64,000 nucleotides of DNA from Heterocephalus glaber (GCF_000247695.1 NW_004624732.1:20241550-20305549), one strand, 5' to 3'; shown: positions 12,152 through 25,184, numbered from the stretch's first letter. Translations and numbers: made by a program. Notes: generated by a model not told the origin, from the sequence alone.

Positions 12152-13023
12152 AACTTACGAAGGAGGCAGGCGGTGGAACCACTGAGCTAAATCCCCAGCC
12201 ACCTCACCCCAGAAAGAATGGCTGCAATCAAGAAATCAACAAATAACAAATGATGGCAGGGTGTGGGGAGAAAGGAACACTTCTCCATTGCTGGTGGAAG
12301 TGCAAACTGGTGCAACCACTGTTAAAGTCAGTATGGAGATACCTCAAAGAACTAGGACGAGAGGTCCCATTTGACCCAGCTATTCCCCTGCTGGGTTTCT
12401 TCCCAAAAGAATTAAAAGAATCATATCAAAGTGATATATTTGTACCCATGTTTATAGCAGCACAGTTTGTAATAGCTAAAGCTTGGAAGCAGCCCAAGTG
12501 CCCATCAACTGGAAACTGGATAAAGAAGATGTGTTTTTTTTGGTTTTTTTTTTTTTTATAAAATGGAGTACTACTCAGCCATAAAGAACAAAAAACTAGA
12601 GTCATTTATAGCTAAATGGATGCATGTCGAAGCCATACTCTTAAGTGAAATAAATAAGACACATGTAAATACCAAATAGTTTCTCTAGTGTGAGAAACTG
12701 ATAGTGTAACTAAAGGTTAAAATGATTAAAATGAATAATTGATAATTTGAAATAGGAAAAAAGGTCTAAAGTGTAGGGGTCAAGGGAAGGGAAGGGGAAA
12801 GGAAAGAAGGGAAAGGAAAAATTATGAGAAAAGAAAAAAAAGGAAATTATGTCTTTGTAAAGAGGGAAGAGTGGAGAGGGTGAAGAGCACACAGGTAATG
12901 GGGAAAAAGTAAGAATCAAGATGCATCATGTACAGGTACAAACACCCAATGATAAATGTAAATGAATTGTATACCTAAAATGTACCAATAAAAGAACTTA
13001 AGAAAAAAAAACTTACAAAGGAG
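12152..13023 (+). mobile_element. Hybrid insertion: antisense ID half plus L1 3' end
   Basis: The outer bounds are target duplications, 'aacttacgaaggag' at 12152-12165 and 'aacttacaaaggag' at 13010-13023, differing only at a CpG-to-CpA site. Between them lie two parts. Bases about 12163-12200 are the 5' ~38 bases of an ID element in antisense orientation, ending 'aatccccagcc'. From 12201 to 13009 is a plus-strand L1 3' end: the ORF2 C-terminus, visible as a frame at 12250-12561 with [13 protein letters not shown] and [15 protein letters not shown] blocks, then a 3' UTR with a purine-rich tract, AATAAA and an A-tail. One duplication pair around both parts implies one insertion event. Confidence 0.85.
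12776..12865 (+). repeat. Polypurine tract of L1 3' UTR
   Basis: The run 'caagggaagggaaggggaaaggaaagaagggaaagg' continues into 'aaaagaaaaaaaaggaaatt'. The same tract appears as polypyrimidine in the minus-strand L1 copies at about 17.8, 24.25 and 44.65 kb. G-rich polypurine tracts are a known feature of mammalian L1 3' UTRs. Confidence 0.85.
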
Positions 13024-14229
13024 AGATGGCCTCAAAAACTGAAATGGCTACAGCTAACCTGCCTGACCTGCACTTTTCTTTCAGAAGTTTTATTTACTCT
13101 GGATAAAGAGATAAGCAGTCCAAAAATATTAAATGGAGAATTTCAGAAATAAATAATTCATAAATTTTAAATAATTGTTTTTAAAGTATTCTGATAATTA
13201 TCCTATTTTATTATTAGTTATTGTAGTACTCTTTAACTGTGCCTAATTTATAACTGAAGCTTCATCATATTTATTCATGTTACAGGACAAACTAGACAAA
13301 TTGTAGTACTGAAGTGATAGAGCTTGGTGCTATCCATGGTCCTAGATGTCTTGGCCAGAAGCCTGCAGATAGGGGAACTACTATCTATGAAGCAGTAAGT
13401 CCAGTAATGGTACTTTAAGTGGACTCAACAAATATCAGTGCCTTTCCTCTTAGGCTAGCTTCTGGAATGAACTGAACTGCACCCATCCATCATATTCACT
13501 TTGATCTCAGGTTCTTTCTTTGATGTTTGACCCTTAAAAACACTGTCCTGAGATTTCTCTGTTCACTTGTCAAGTCCAGCCCTAACATGCAGGACCATTT
13601 TCCCCCTTAAGAAGCCATTCACATCCACTCTATCCTGCTTTATTCACTTTTGTCATAGAATAGCATCCTCCTTACATTCAGCCCTGAGCCCTTCTTACAC
13701 AATGTCTTGCAGTGTCTGTTTGCTATGGATTCCAGGATGTCCATTTTTTTACCCGAAGGATAGCACAATCATCACATGGCAGGAAAAGCTTTGGACTACC
13801 TGGATCTTGAAAACACCTGAAGCTGTCCTTAGTCAATAAATTAATTAGGCAGACAAATTCCAAGGTATTACAATACTACCACCCACATGGGCATGGGCTG
13901 GTTTTAGAAAATTGGTTTCAACAATTTCCCACCACCGTGATGAAACAGTAGTATAGGAGATACTAGCGAGGCATATTATGAATAATCTATTCTTGAAACA
14001 CTGCCTTCTGTTTCCTAGGATACCGCTTTTTAAAATTAAAATTATTAACACATATTTCAGCAACTATATTCCCACTGATTCTGATCTTGCCCCCTTGGAC
14101 CTCACCCCAGAGTTTTCTAGATGCTGGAGGACACTTTTCCAGGCAAACATTGTGCCCAAACTGAATCAAAGATGGCATTCATCTATTCTCTTCTCTGTGT
14201 CTTATATTCATTCAAAGAGTAGCTAACAT

Positions 14230-14365
14230 GGAACCAGGCCTTTCTATGTAACAGATACCATACTAAACACTTTACAGAAATGATTTCACTTAATCTTGTT
14301 AATATTTCATAAGGTGATTGCTATTATTAGGCATGTATCACAAGTGAGGATGTTAAAGCACATCA
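14230..14365 (-). mobile_element. MIR SINE
   Basis: The sequence 'agataccatactaaacactttacagaaatgatttcacttaatcttgttaatatttcataaggtgattgctattatt' and then 'caagtgaggatgttaaagca' follows the antisense MIR pattern of 'tgctaagcactttac ... ctcatttaatcctc ... gaggtaggtactattatt'. Confidence 0.65.
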
Positions 14366-16689
14366 AACTCATATTCTGGGCCTAGATTGTACATCTTCTA
14401 AGGTTTTTGGATCTAAATTTGATAGTAGGCTCTGGCGCCAGCCAGATCTAGAAACTCAGTCAATACATTCTTCATCCACAAACTCTTCCACACTGAAAAT
14501 CTAAAAGTCATCCTTCTCACTACTTTGTTCAATTTGCCTTCAAGTCTGTTTGATCCAATTTTAGATATGTCTTTCACACCAGGTGTTTTTTTTCTAGGTT
14601 GTTCTGACTCTCATTATTTGCTGCCTACACAATTGCAAATTGCATGCAGTACAGTATCTCTCTTGAGCACCCACATCCTCCAGCTTCAGTATGTGTTTTA
14701 TAACACAGTTTTCAAAAAGAAATTGATAACAAAGCAAACAACAAAATAAATATTAGCGAGTCTGCTCCCAACTTTAAAATAAGACCAATAAAATCCCAGC
14801 AGAAAAACAATCTCTGTCTCATCTGGTCACCCGAGTCCACATGGCCTGCTCTGTTTGCAACTCCATCATTCTCCACTTCCACTTAGAACCCAGAAACACT
14901 AAGTGTCTCTTGGCCTTGCTTTGTTGCAAAAGTCCTTGTGTCACTCTAAGGTAGCTCAGATTGTTCACTCTTCCTGAAGGCTGTTCTCTTTTTTCTTCCT
15001 TCTCATCCTTCAAGTGTCCAAATGTCATTCTGAAAAATTCCTCACCTTTTCTCCAGTTAATTTAAGTATTAACGTATAGATCAAAAAGTAGATGTCTACT
15101 CTGTGTTCCAGATGAAAAAAGCAGCTGAGACTCAGGGAAGACTGCGACACCATTTTTGTCCTTCCCACCTAATGGCACATGGAATTATCTTTTTCTGATT
15201 AATTGTCCATTTCACCAATTATATGATATGTCTTATATGTCACTAATAGCTTATTAATGATTAGTATAAATATAAATAAGACATAGTTCTTTCCCTATGA
15301 GTTTATAGTCTCAGTAGAAGAGTTGATGAGAATAAAAACAATGGTGACATTACAGGTGGTTAATGTCCCAACATGAAGCACACGTGAATTCAGCAATCAC
15401 TTCTCTTATTTTCTTCCCCCTCTTCTTTCTCCTTCTCTTCCTTTTTGTACTAGTTGCAGCTAAGAATAATCTGGTGATGGCATTCAGAGTTAAGAATGGA
15501 GATTAATTTTCTTTATATCTTGATGGAAAGCTCATAAAATACAATTAAAATATGAGTTAACCTGAGCTAAAAAGATATGAGAAAAATTTTTAAATGAATC
15601 TTTACTACTATATCCCCTATCCTCTCCAAGCTTTCCCTCTGACCACCCAAATATGATACGATCAGAGGACTATTTATCTGGTTGAACTAGCAAAGTGCCA
15701 TTGCTCTTTGATGACTACTGTACAGTCTGATAGTCAGACGACTTGATATGCTTCGATCAATATCTAACTAATAACTGTCCAGAGAGAAAAGCACTATATC
15801 AGCTTGGGAGAGGAAAAAAGCTGACATCCTCTTGTAAAGCTGAAGAATATCTGAAAGGCATTGTTAGGATGGCAGAGAGCTACACTATGAAAAGGAATTA
15901 GCAAAAACTGAGAAGCAGTGAAGGGATCCAAGCAGCGTTCCTGAGAATGTCATCAGAGACAGTAAGAAGATCAAGGACGGTCCTACTCACTGGAAGTGTA
16001 CAGAGGAGGATAAGCAAGCTCCTGTATCACTTCATGAGTTTGTTCAGTGTGAGAGCAATCATAGTAATCATTCATTGAAGAGCTACTGATACTAGATGTG
16101 ATTTCAAAAGGAACTTTGGGAAAAACTGTGGAGACGAATGTATTCCTCTTGTGTAAGTCATCTAAAACCACTTTCCTTATTTGGAACTCACTATGAGAGT
16201 CAATGATAATTTATAATTCAATATATAAATGTCATAGTAAAAACATATTGAATAGCTTTATAAATTAAACAACTCTGGAAAAGGATGTATAAAAATATCT
16301 CAAAAAATAATAGTCGTAGTATACATTCTAATAAGGAAATATGAGTCAATAATCTTAATAATCTTTCTCAGAATTTTGATTCAGTAATGCCCTTTATGAA
16401 GTGAGTTCATATATACAAGTGAAACTTGTGGGGTACGTATTTAAGCACAAATACACCCACTCAAATGTTGTTTGCAATAATAGATACATGGGAACTATGA
16501 GGATCCATCCCTTTCCTACCAAAAAAAATGACAGCAATGATTGGGTAAACAAACAACAAAAAGTTCTTAGCCTGTGTCTTATGTCATTATTAAAGTAGTA
16601 TTTATGCATGTTACCATGGCATGAGAAAAGTTTTTGTTTTAATCAAAAGTGGGTTCCAAATTTCTCCTACTTGGGCTTTAGGAATAGAT

Positions 16690-16920
16690 GAACAGAATTT
16701 TTAATTTATCTTTATTGAGCCAGGAAAATATCTGTACTATCCCCAAACAACATATATTTCTGCCTTCATACCTTCTCTCTGGACAACCCCTCTTCTTTGA
16801 ATGTGTGTCCCTTTCTTTATATCTCATCCAGTCTCAGCTGTCCTTCAAGTCACAGACCATTCTATTTTCTTCTACACCCTCTGGAGTTTAGAAAATAAAA
16901 CCTTTTTCATCTTAGTCTTC
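16690..16920 (+). mobile_element. Possible L2 fragment
   Basis: Pyrimidine-rich sequence with 'ctgtccttcaagtcacagaccattc' resembles the L2 3' region ('agctcaaatgtcacctcc' type). The match is weak and there is no characteristic end. Confidence 0.3.
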
Positions 16921-17085
16921 TAGAACTGCATTCAATTATGCTACCACAATTTCCTACTCTGTCTTATGTAATAGGAAGAATGTCATCAAGTTCCTATTCA
17001 GAAGATTGCAAATGTCTTACTTGTTTAAGAAATAAGATGTGAGCCTTATATATTTCTTATCTATAGAAAGATTCCCTTAGTTTAA

Positions 17086-17205
17086 GTCAAAGCTCTAGCA
17101 TTTACAAGGTGGATAACCCTGAGGAAGTTCTCTAACATTTCCGGACCTCAAAGTCCTTACCTGTAAAATGGAAATAATACTGTCCATTTTGCTATCTTAT
17201 GCTGT
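17086..17205 (+). mobile_element. MIR SINE
   Basis: The block 'gtggataaccctgaggaagttctctaacatttccggacctcaaagtccttacctgtaaaatggaaataatactgtcc' follows the MIR core ('gacctcagtttccttatctgtaaaatggggataat'). Confidence 0.75.
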
Positions 17206-17210
17206 AATGA

Positions 17211-17254
17211 CATCTGTCTATCTGTCTGTCTGTCTCTTTCTCTCTCTCTCTAAG
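17211..17254. repeat. (TCTG)n/(TC)n microsatellite
   Basis: 'ctgtctatctgtctgtctgtctc' passes into 'tttctctctctctct' directly after a MIR copy. Confidence 0.9.
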
Positions 17255-17674
17255 ATTGCACAATCAAAATTAACTCTTTGTAATATTCATTTAGATTTCT
17301 AATAAGGTAGACATGATACACCATGATGAAGATATATCCCAAGTAGAATTTTGGCTTCAATTATACAACCTTCTGGATACACACTTAATAAAAAACCAGT
17401 AACAATCATATATAGTTCTGTTGATCTAATGGTGCTGAATGTTTGCTGGAAGCAAGAATTGGATCTGGAATATAAAAATTATTCACCCTTAGTTATTCCT
17501 CTGGATAGTAACATAAAATTTAAAAGAGAAATTCCCAATATTCACAACTTATGCACATGGCATAATACTGTGCAATGGCCATAAGTAATGGGCTTAGGTT
17601 GCCCCAAATTGGATAGGAGTGGTCCAGATACTCATGATCTCCTTCCTAAAAAGGTGATTTGAACAGCACATGTT

Positions 17675-18758
17675 TGAAAATGTTATCTATTTTTTATTCA
17701 TTAAGTTTATTGGTACATTTTAGAAATACAATATGATGACATTCATCATCGGGAATTTGTACCTTTACATGATATATCTTGGTTCTTATTTTTTCCCCAT
17801 TCCCCTGCCTTCCCTTCAACCCCTCCACTCCTCACTATTTACAAAGACTTTGTTTCCATTTTTTCCTGTTCTCATATTTATTCCTTTCTCTTCCCATACT
17901 CCTCCCACTTCCCCTTCCCCTTTGGGCCTTATCTTCCTATTTCACATTATCTATTCTACATTTTGATCCTTATTTGCACTTTCAGGTTCTCACACCAGAG
18001 AAACTATTCAGTATTTATACGTGTGCCCTATTTATTTCACTTAAGAGTATGGCCTCAATGTGCATCCATTTAGCTATAAATGTCTCTAGTTTCTTGTTCT
18101 TTATGGCTGAGTAGTACTCCATTTTACAAAAAAACACATCTTCTTTATCTAGTCTCCAGTTGATGGGCATTTGGGTTGTTTCCAAGGTTTAGCTATTACA
18201 AACTATGCCACTATAAACATGGGTGTACATATATCATTGTGGTATGATTCTTTTCATTCTTTAGGGAAGATACCCAGCAGGGGAATAGCTGGGTCAAATG
18301 GGACCTCTAATCCTAGTACTTCGATGTATCTCCATACTGATTTCCACAGCAAGAGAAACCACCAACAGAGTGAAAAGACAACCCACAATGTGGGAAAATT
18401 TTTTTACCAGCTGCCTCTCAGACAAAGGTCTACTATCTAGAATATATAAAGAACTTATAAAAATCAGACCTCCCAAATTGAAAGATCCAATCCAAAAATG
18501 GGCATCTAAAACGAACAGATGAAGAAGTAGAAACGGCAAATAAACATATGAAAAAATGTTCAACATCACTGGTCATTTGAGAGATGCAGATGAAAACAAC
18601 ACTGAGTTTCTACCTCACTGCAGAAAGAATGGCTGCTATCAAGAAATCAACCAAGAACAAATGCTAGCGGGGGTATGGTAAAAAGGATGCCTTCTCCACT
18701 GTTGCTGGGGGTGTAGACTGGTGCAACCACTGTGGAAATCAGTATGAAAATGTTATCT
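17675..18758 (-). mobile_element. 5'-inverted L1 insertion with 14-bp target duplications
   Basis: Perfect duplications 'tgaaaatgttatct' sit at 17675-17688 and 18745-18758. The 3' part of the L1 (17689-18349) lies on the minus strand: tail and AATAAA near 17706, polypyrimidine complement of the L1 purine tract, then ORF2 end up to 'ctgtggaaatcagtatgg'. The rest (18350-18744) is upstream L1 sequence in the opposite, plus orientation and ends with the same 'ctgtggaaatcagtatg' block at 18730-18746. So the two arms overlap by about 17 bases of L1 coordinate at the inversion. This is the known twin-priming layout. All ORF2 frames are broken. Confidence 0.92.
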
Positions 18759-19081
18759 CTTGCATATCCAAGTTCTTCATGTGTCACCAAATAAGGAGGA
18801 AAGAAAACTTACATAGAAAGAAGATGTCTATATATTCAACAACAACCTGCTGTGTCTAAGAAATGTAGGAATTACTGTTTTGCCATTCCTTAGAAAGTTC
18901 ATTGCTGTCCTCTACTTGACCCAGACTGTTCCTAACCATAAAAACCAGACAAATAGAAGAGTCTGGTGTCTTAAATCAACTCTATTATCTTGTTTTGGTA
19001 GAAAGCACCAATAATGGGAAAAAAATCCTGAAATTTTAAAATTAGGAAAATATTCAAGAAATTATCATGTTTAATATTTTT

Positions 19082-19192
19082 TGAGAAAAGGTCTTCTTAT
19101 GTAGCCCAGGCTGGCCTGGAACTCACAGAGATCCTCCTGCCTCAGCCTCACAAGTGCTGGGATTACAGGCATATATCACCTTGCACAGCATC
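19082..19192 (-). mobile_element. B1-type SINE
   Basis: Plus-strand text 'tatgtagcccaggctggcctggaactcac' then 'gatcctcctgcctcagcctcacaagtgctgggattacaggc' is the complement of a 7SL-derived B1 element, whose 5' end is at the right. It is much better preserved than the B1-like copies at 2.0 and 5.4 kb. Confidence 0.9.
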
Positions 19193-21599
19193 ATTTTAAT
19201 ATTATTATAAATATTTTATTATCCGAAGAATTAGCATTTGTTGTTCTGACTTTGAATGGCTGCTTCAATAATTCATATCCCCAAGCCCCAAGAATTATGC
19301 CATTGCTACAACAGCAAGATTTCAAGGTCTTTTGCTTTTCTTTTTATCTGACGATCCTGGGTGCCACCCTCTCTCTGTTTGAGTAACTCCCACCTCTGGT
19401 GGGTCATGTGTGGTGCAGATGCTTGTTGAGGGCATGAAAACATCCACTGATTCACTAAGTTTACAAAGTGACTCAAAACAAGAGTCCTCATCCAAATGGC
19501 AGAGGGAAATTAGTTAAAGGGAAGACAGATTCTTGAACTGCACAGACATTCAAGGTGTGCTTGACATATGTCACTGATATTCAAGCACATCCTATTTGTC
19601 CTGGCCCGGGCCACAATGGAAGATGGACTTTCACAGAGGTTCAGTTACAGTGAAAGACCTGAGTGATTTCACAGAAAGAGGCATGGGAAGATGTTAAAAA
19701 AAGAAAAAGTGACATTTTAAAGACTTTATAAGTTGAGTCTCCTGTTCACCAGCCTTGATAGTGTTCCTTTAAAAATCAGCACCTCACCTCTGGTGATTTT
19801 CAAAATCACACTTCTTTGAACACCTAGAAATCTTCTATTTTTAGCCTGATGGATGGAATAGATTAAAGAAGAACAGCATCTGTAAAGATGAACTGCTCAA
19901 AAACATCACTAAATTACTTTTGGAGAAAGTGAACAAAAAAAGCTTTAAACGTCACAGGAAAATTGTAATATAATTGGGTTGAAATTTAGGTTGCTTTGAC
20001 TTAAATCTTGAGCAAGGCCTTTTTGTCTCACTATTAGCTGGATAATCATTTCAGTTACTTCTGAGGTTCTTACAAGAACACTGACATATAATCTAAACAG
20101 CCCTTTGGATGTATTACAATATTTCTGTATAAGTACATTACTCTTGGCTTTTTGGAGGTAATATTTCTGTAAAGAGATTTAAAACTTATAGATTGGTATT
20201 TTTTGAGAATTTTAGATTTAACTTTCCCTGAGATGGACCCATGAGAATTCCTAAGTTCTTGTCATATGACGGTTGAAGAAAAAAATAATTCAGATCTGAA
20301 GAGAAAAAAAAATGTGCCTATTCAAACAAAATAAACCAAATTTAATACAGTTTTACTCATTCTAGTTTTCTCTTCATTGTTCCAAATTTTTAATTGAAAT
20401 TTTAAAATAAAATGTTTTATTATTCAGCCAGACAATGTTTTTTGTTTTTCCAGGCAACCAACAGCAATAACAATAGCCTAGTTCTATGGAATAGCTCTTC
20501 TCTGATTTGATTAAACCCATATGGGAATTGTTGGTAAGTGCTACATTCCAAGGTGTAGCAGAGGCCACAGAATCACCAAGAAGTCTTCAAAACTAGGAAC
20601 ACCAACCTGGCTCATTCTTGGTCCCAGTTTGATTCTGGTCCAGCCAGCCTCTACAGTTCCCCTCTGTATTCCCAAGGGCCAGCCAGCAGCAATAGGAACT
20701 AAGGAAAACTTGTCAGATCAGGCACTGAGGGCTTGTCTTACTATGGCCCCCAAAATTGCCCAGGGCTTGCCTTGGTGCCTACAACTTCCCAGACGATCCT
20801 TGTCCCCTTCTTCTTTCTAAGTCAATTTCAAATTTCACATTATAAAATCTGCTGTAATTACAGGCAACATCTGATACATTTTTCTCAATTATACTTATGG
20901 TACACCAATCAATCTAGCATATCCTTCTCTAAGTAGCAACTTTCCTGTACTTTATCATGTGGTTTTCCTCAGTGGATACAATTTGACTCTTAAGTCATGG
21001 CATCAAGGCTGAGATTCTTCAGGTATTCCTCATTCCTTGTTTCCTCTTTGTCGCTCAAGCCTGGCTCACTCTCTCTCTCTCCTGTCTCCCAATTCTCTTC
21101 AGATCCATTGCCTCCCTGCAGATTGAAACTTTCTACAGAAGACTCTCTTGTTTTACTGCTCCATTCATCCCTTTGCTCTTAGTGTTCTTTGTCACTTTGT
21201 TTTCCAGCCACATCTCTACTGCACGATCAGCCCAAGTCTTGTACTTAAACAGAGCCATCAAAACGTATCACCAGAGCTCAGGTTCAACTCTCTCACATTC
21301 CATAGTAAGAATGAACTGTGGACCCTACTGAGTGAACCTGTATGATTTTATTTGGACATTGGAATGTAAGCAGGAATAATGTTTGCCACTGTAAGGTAGA
21401 CACTCTTAAAAGTTAGCATATACTTCCCCGAGTTTTCTTCTCCTTGACATGGCAAGAGTACAAAAGATGCAACCTCTGTCATCAAGGGGACAATGTGGAA
21501 GGCCTCCTACTGATGGGTGTGTGACAGAGCTATGAAGCAGCTAAGTGTCACTTAGACCACTGAGATCCTATGTATTAGAGAAGCATAATTTAACGCAGT

Positions 21600-21810
21600 A
21601 AAACACTGAAATTGACTGTATACCCCTCCACTGTGTGCCCATAGTATCATTTTACTTCTGTCTCAACATGTATCCAAATGCATTTACCAGCTGTGTGTAA
21701 ATTCCACAGGTATGTGGCTCATCTATATATCTTTTCTACCTCCCACAGTGTTTGGAATATCACATCCCTTCAAAAGACACATCCTGAAAGAATGAATAAA
21801 AACTGCCCAT
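21600..21810 (+). mobile_element. Possible L2 3' end
   Basis: 'ctacctcccacagtgtttggaatatcac' and the ending 'cctgaaagaatgaataaaaact' resemble the L2 3' end ('cacagtgcctggcacat ... gttgaatgaatgaa'). The resemblance is weak. It lies just downstream, in gene sense, of the EGF exon. Confidence 0.3.
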
Positions 21811-21887
21811 CTCATGGTGAATGTAATTTGGCATTAGCACTGGCATACTTGAAGTTCTGCCCAACCCACTATGATAACCATTATTTA

Positions 21888-22085
<198 letters not shown>

Positions 22086-22587
22086 CTAATAATAGAAATT
22101 GATCTACTATATTTCTATGCCTAAGTCAAAGTTATACACGAAACGAAAATGATCCTAAGGTCTAACTACAGAGATGGATCCCTCTGGTATCACCAGGTGG
22201 TGGAGGTCTCAGACCTCAGCAGGCATCTGAGTTAAGGGTTGCAGTGCTGCAACAAATACGTATGGAAAATAAAGTTCAAATGAAGTGGTCAGGATCCATA
22301 GTTTTTTCATTAATCATAGAAATAAAGATTATAATTTTATATTTTGGAAAATTTTTGAATATTTAAAAGAAAGAGGGAGAGTCAGATAAATGAAGTTACA
22401 TCTACATGCTTATTTCTGGGAAATGAGGAGGAAAAAACAATTTAAACTACACAACCTGAAACGTGAAAAGGTGATGGCAGTCTGCATTATATGGAAGAAC
22501 GTTTCTGTTTGTTTAAAGTGCTGCTGGTAGGGTGGTGCAGGAGGAGTTCAGGCTAGCTGGGACAATTTAAGGAGACAAAATCCTAAA

Positions 22588-22672
22588 ATAAGATATACTA
22601 GGTGCTGATAATGTGTTAGAAATCTTGCTTAACATGCACAAGTTCCTGGGTTCAGTCTTCAGTACAAAAAAT
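22588..22672 (+). mobile_element. Old ID-type SINE
   Basis: 'gtgttagaaatcttgcttaacatgcacaagttcctgggttcagtcttcagtacaaaaaataa' follows the ID right half with a decayed A box. It is antisense to the gene. Confidence 0.6.
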
Positions 22673-22689
22673 AAGTGCCAATGCCATCC

Positions 22690-23060
22690 TCAAAGATAGA
22701 CTTTACCGTATGTACTTTCCAGAAACTATTTTTATAACATATATTAAAAATTCTTTAACATTTGTATAATTTGAGTCAGCAATCATTCTTAGATGGTGTG
22801 ATCTTATGGATATTGTTCAAAATATGAAAACTATATATACTAATTCCTGGAAAGTGTCCAACATTAGAATATTACATAGGAAAAATTACAAAATTAATGA
22901 ACTATGATGGAACTGGTATGTACAATATACATAAAAAGCACTATAAAAGATCAGGACATGATTAGGTGAAAGTTCAAAATATAAGCAGGGCCATAAAATG
23001 AAAAACAAGAACTGAATAAATTTCAAAAAGGGTGAGATGGAAATATATTAGAAGTTACTT
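22690..23060 (+). mobile_element. Probable very old LINE 3' fragment
   Basis: Blocks resembling an ancient L1M 3' UTR are visible: 'cattagaatattacataggaaaaattacaaaattaatgaactatgatgg' and then 'atacataaaaagcactataaaagatcagg'. No end or target duplication is visible, so the call is tentative. Confidence 0.35.
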
Positions 23061-24068
23061 GGGCCACTGGCAAGGCAAGCAAAGTTCATTTCTGCTATGT
23101 AAAGCATGGACTTTACAGACATGCATGTTGGCTCACACCCCAGATCAGCAGCTCACTGCATGGTAATTTGCACTTTGTACACACCTGGGTTAACATTGTG
23201 ACAGTACTTCCCCTAACAGGTGACCTGGCAAAAGCTCAACTGCCATAATGGATAAAGTTAAGGGAAAACCAGCGATAACAACTGGAACTTTTGAAACCAA
23301 TCTTTACATGGAGTCCGAGAGTGCAAAGGGAAAAAAATTCACAAACTTAAATAGGCAGAGAAAGCAAATAATGAGTTTATCAAAGTGGTAAACCACAAGA
23401 AATAGGTTCATTGTGGAGCCACTGAGAATCTGAGGCCAGCAAAACTATAAACTGGTTTACTCTAAATGTTCTCCATAGGTAGGAAACCCTCTAGCAATGA
23501 CTACTTCAAATCTCAGACAGTAATATTCCTGCCTATGTTCAGACTTATTACTAGAGATTTTCTGCTCAGCACAGCAAACATGTGATTGTGCTGACAGGGC
23601 TTGTATTCAGAGAAAGCTTGTTGATAGCTTCATGGGGCCTAACTGTGGCTTAAAGAACAGGGGCATAAAAAAGAACTTAAGAATTTTGCTGTGGGATGTG
23701 CTCACCAAAACCAACCAAACAAGAAAGAAAAGAAAAAGTGGTTCTCTCCTTTCTCCAAATCCCATAGCTCTTCTTGATAGTCACCAACGCTTCTCTCAGT
23801 GGAGAGAAAAGGGAGCAGGCCTGTCACTAACATGGTTGGAGTCCTTGTTCTCCACCAATGCTATGCTGTGGGGGAAGCAACATCAACTTGGCCCAACTGT
23901 GCTTGTCAACAAAATTCAGCTAAAGGGCTCTCCTTCTGGACATGTCCTGTAGGAATCTTGTGGAGCTGGCATAGTTCATCTGCCCCGTTTCATTTGCATC
24001 CTGGCTGTTCCTTGATTCTGAATACCACTTACCCAGCAGTTTACCTTTCACCTTATTTCTTTTCCTCT

Positions 24069-24850
24069 AAGGCTGACAATTTTTTTTTGCTTAAATTGTT
24101 TTATTGGCATATTTTAGGTATACAATATGTTTACATTTATTGTTGGGTGCTTGTACCTGTACATGATGTATCTTGGTTCTTACCTTTTCTCATTCCCTGT
24201 GCCCCTTCCCTATTTACAAAGACTTTATTTCCATTTTTCCCTTTTCTCATAATTTTTCCTTTCCCTTCTTTTCTTTCCCTTTCCCTTCTCACTTCCCCTA
24301 CCCCTTTGGACCTTTTCTTCCTATTTCAAATTATCAATTATTCATTTTAATCATTTTAATCCTTATTTACACTTTGAGTTTTTCACACTAGAGAAACTAT
24401 TCGGTATTTACACATGTGCCCTATTTATTTCATTTAAGAGTATGGCCTCAATGTGCATCCATTTAGCTATGAATGTCTCTAGTTTCTCATTCTTTATGGC
24501 TCAGTAGTACTCCATTTTATTTTAAAAACTTACATCTTTTTTATCCAGTTTCCAGTTGATGGGCACTTGGGCCGTTTCCAAGCTTTAGCTATTACGAACT
24601 ATGCTGCTATAAACATGGGTCCACATATATCGCTGTGGAATTCTTTTAATTCTTTTGGGAAGATACTCAGCAGGGGAATAGCTGGGTCAAATGGGACCTC
24701 TCGTCCTAGTTCTTTGAGGTATCTCCATACTGACTTCCACAGTGGTTGCACCAGTCTGCACTCCCACCAGCAGTGGAGAAGGGTTCCTTTCTCCCCACAC
24801 CCTGCCAGCATTTCTAATTGGTTGATTTCTTGATAGCAGAAAGCTGCCAA
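24069..24850 (-). mobile_element. L1 3' end, sense to the gene, diverged target duplications
   Basis: The A-tail complement starts at 24080, AATAAA (as tttatt) lies at 24100-24105, the polypyrimidine tract follows, and the ORF2 C-terminus is a readable minus frame at 24599-24883 ([30 protein letters not shown]). The L1 is 5'-truncated at 24839, ending in the complement of 'ctgctatcaagaaatcaa'. Probable target duplications 'aaggctgacaa' (24069-24079) and 'aaagctgccaa' (24840-24850) differ at two positions. Confidence 0.85.
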
Positions 24851-25140
24851 ATTCTTCTGTGACCTTTTTACATTATCTTTCACCCCATTCTATCCTCTCC
24901 AAATACACACAAGGATTCCATAATTAGAAAATAATTGTTATTGTCCCCCTCTGGCAACAAAACCTTTATTGCCTTAAGAATGCAAAGCTAAGCAAAAGGA
25001 GGGAGATGTTGCCCTGCAGTTCTTTGAATTTTGGCTTCAGGAAAATTCAGGGTAGTGTCTTTTTATTGACTGATATTAGAAAATTTAAAAATTCAGAAGT
25101 TTCGAGTGGCCATGGTTTCAGCCACAGGAAGAATATTGAT

Positions 25141-25184
25141 ACTGTATACCTAAAATGTACCAATAAAATTAATTTTAAAAAAGA
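25141..25184 (+). mobile_element. Very short L1 3' tip
   Basis: 'actgtatacctaaaatgtaccaataaaattaattttaaaaaa' matches only the last ~35 bases of the L1 3' UTR plus a tail. It is an extreme 5' truncation. I could not identify clear target duplications. Confidence 0.7.

Noticed and set aside
12250..12561. 103-residue plus-strand frame with clear protein-like blocks
   Set aside because: It is the L1 ORF2 C-terminus of a 5'-truncated insertion, not a host gene. The same blocks recur at 24599-24883 on the minus strand.
23799..24350. 183-residue frame, the longest in the window
   Set aside because: Its second half is the antisense polypyrimidine L1 3' UTR (FPFLIIFPFPSF-like low complexity), also seen at 17779-18114 and 44361-44756.
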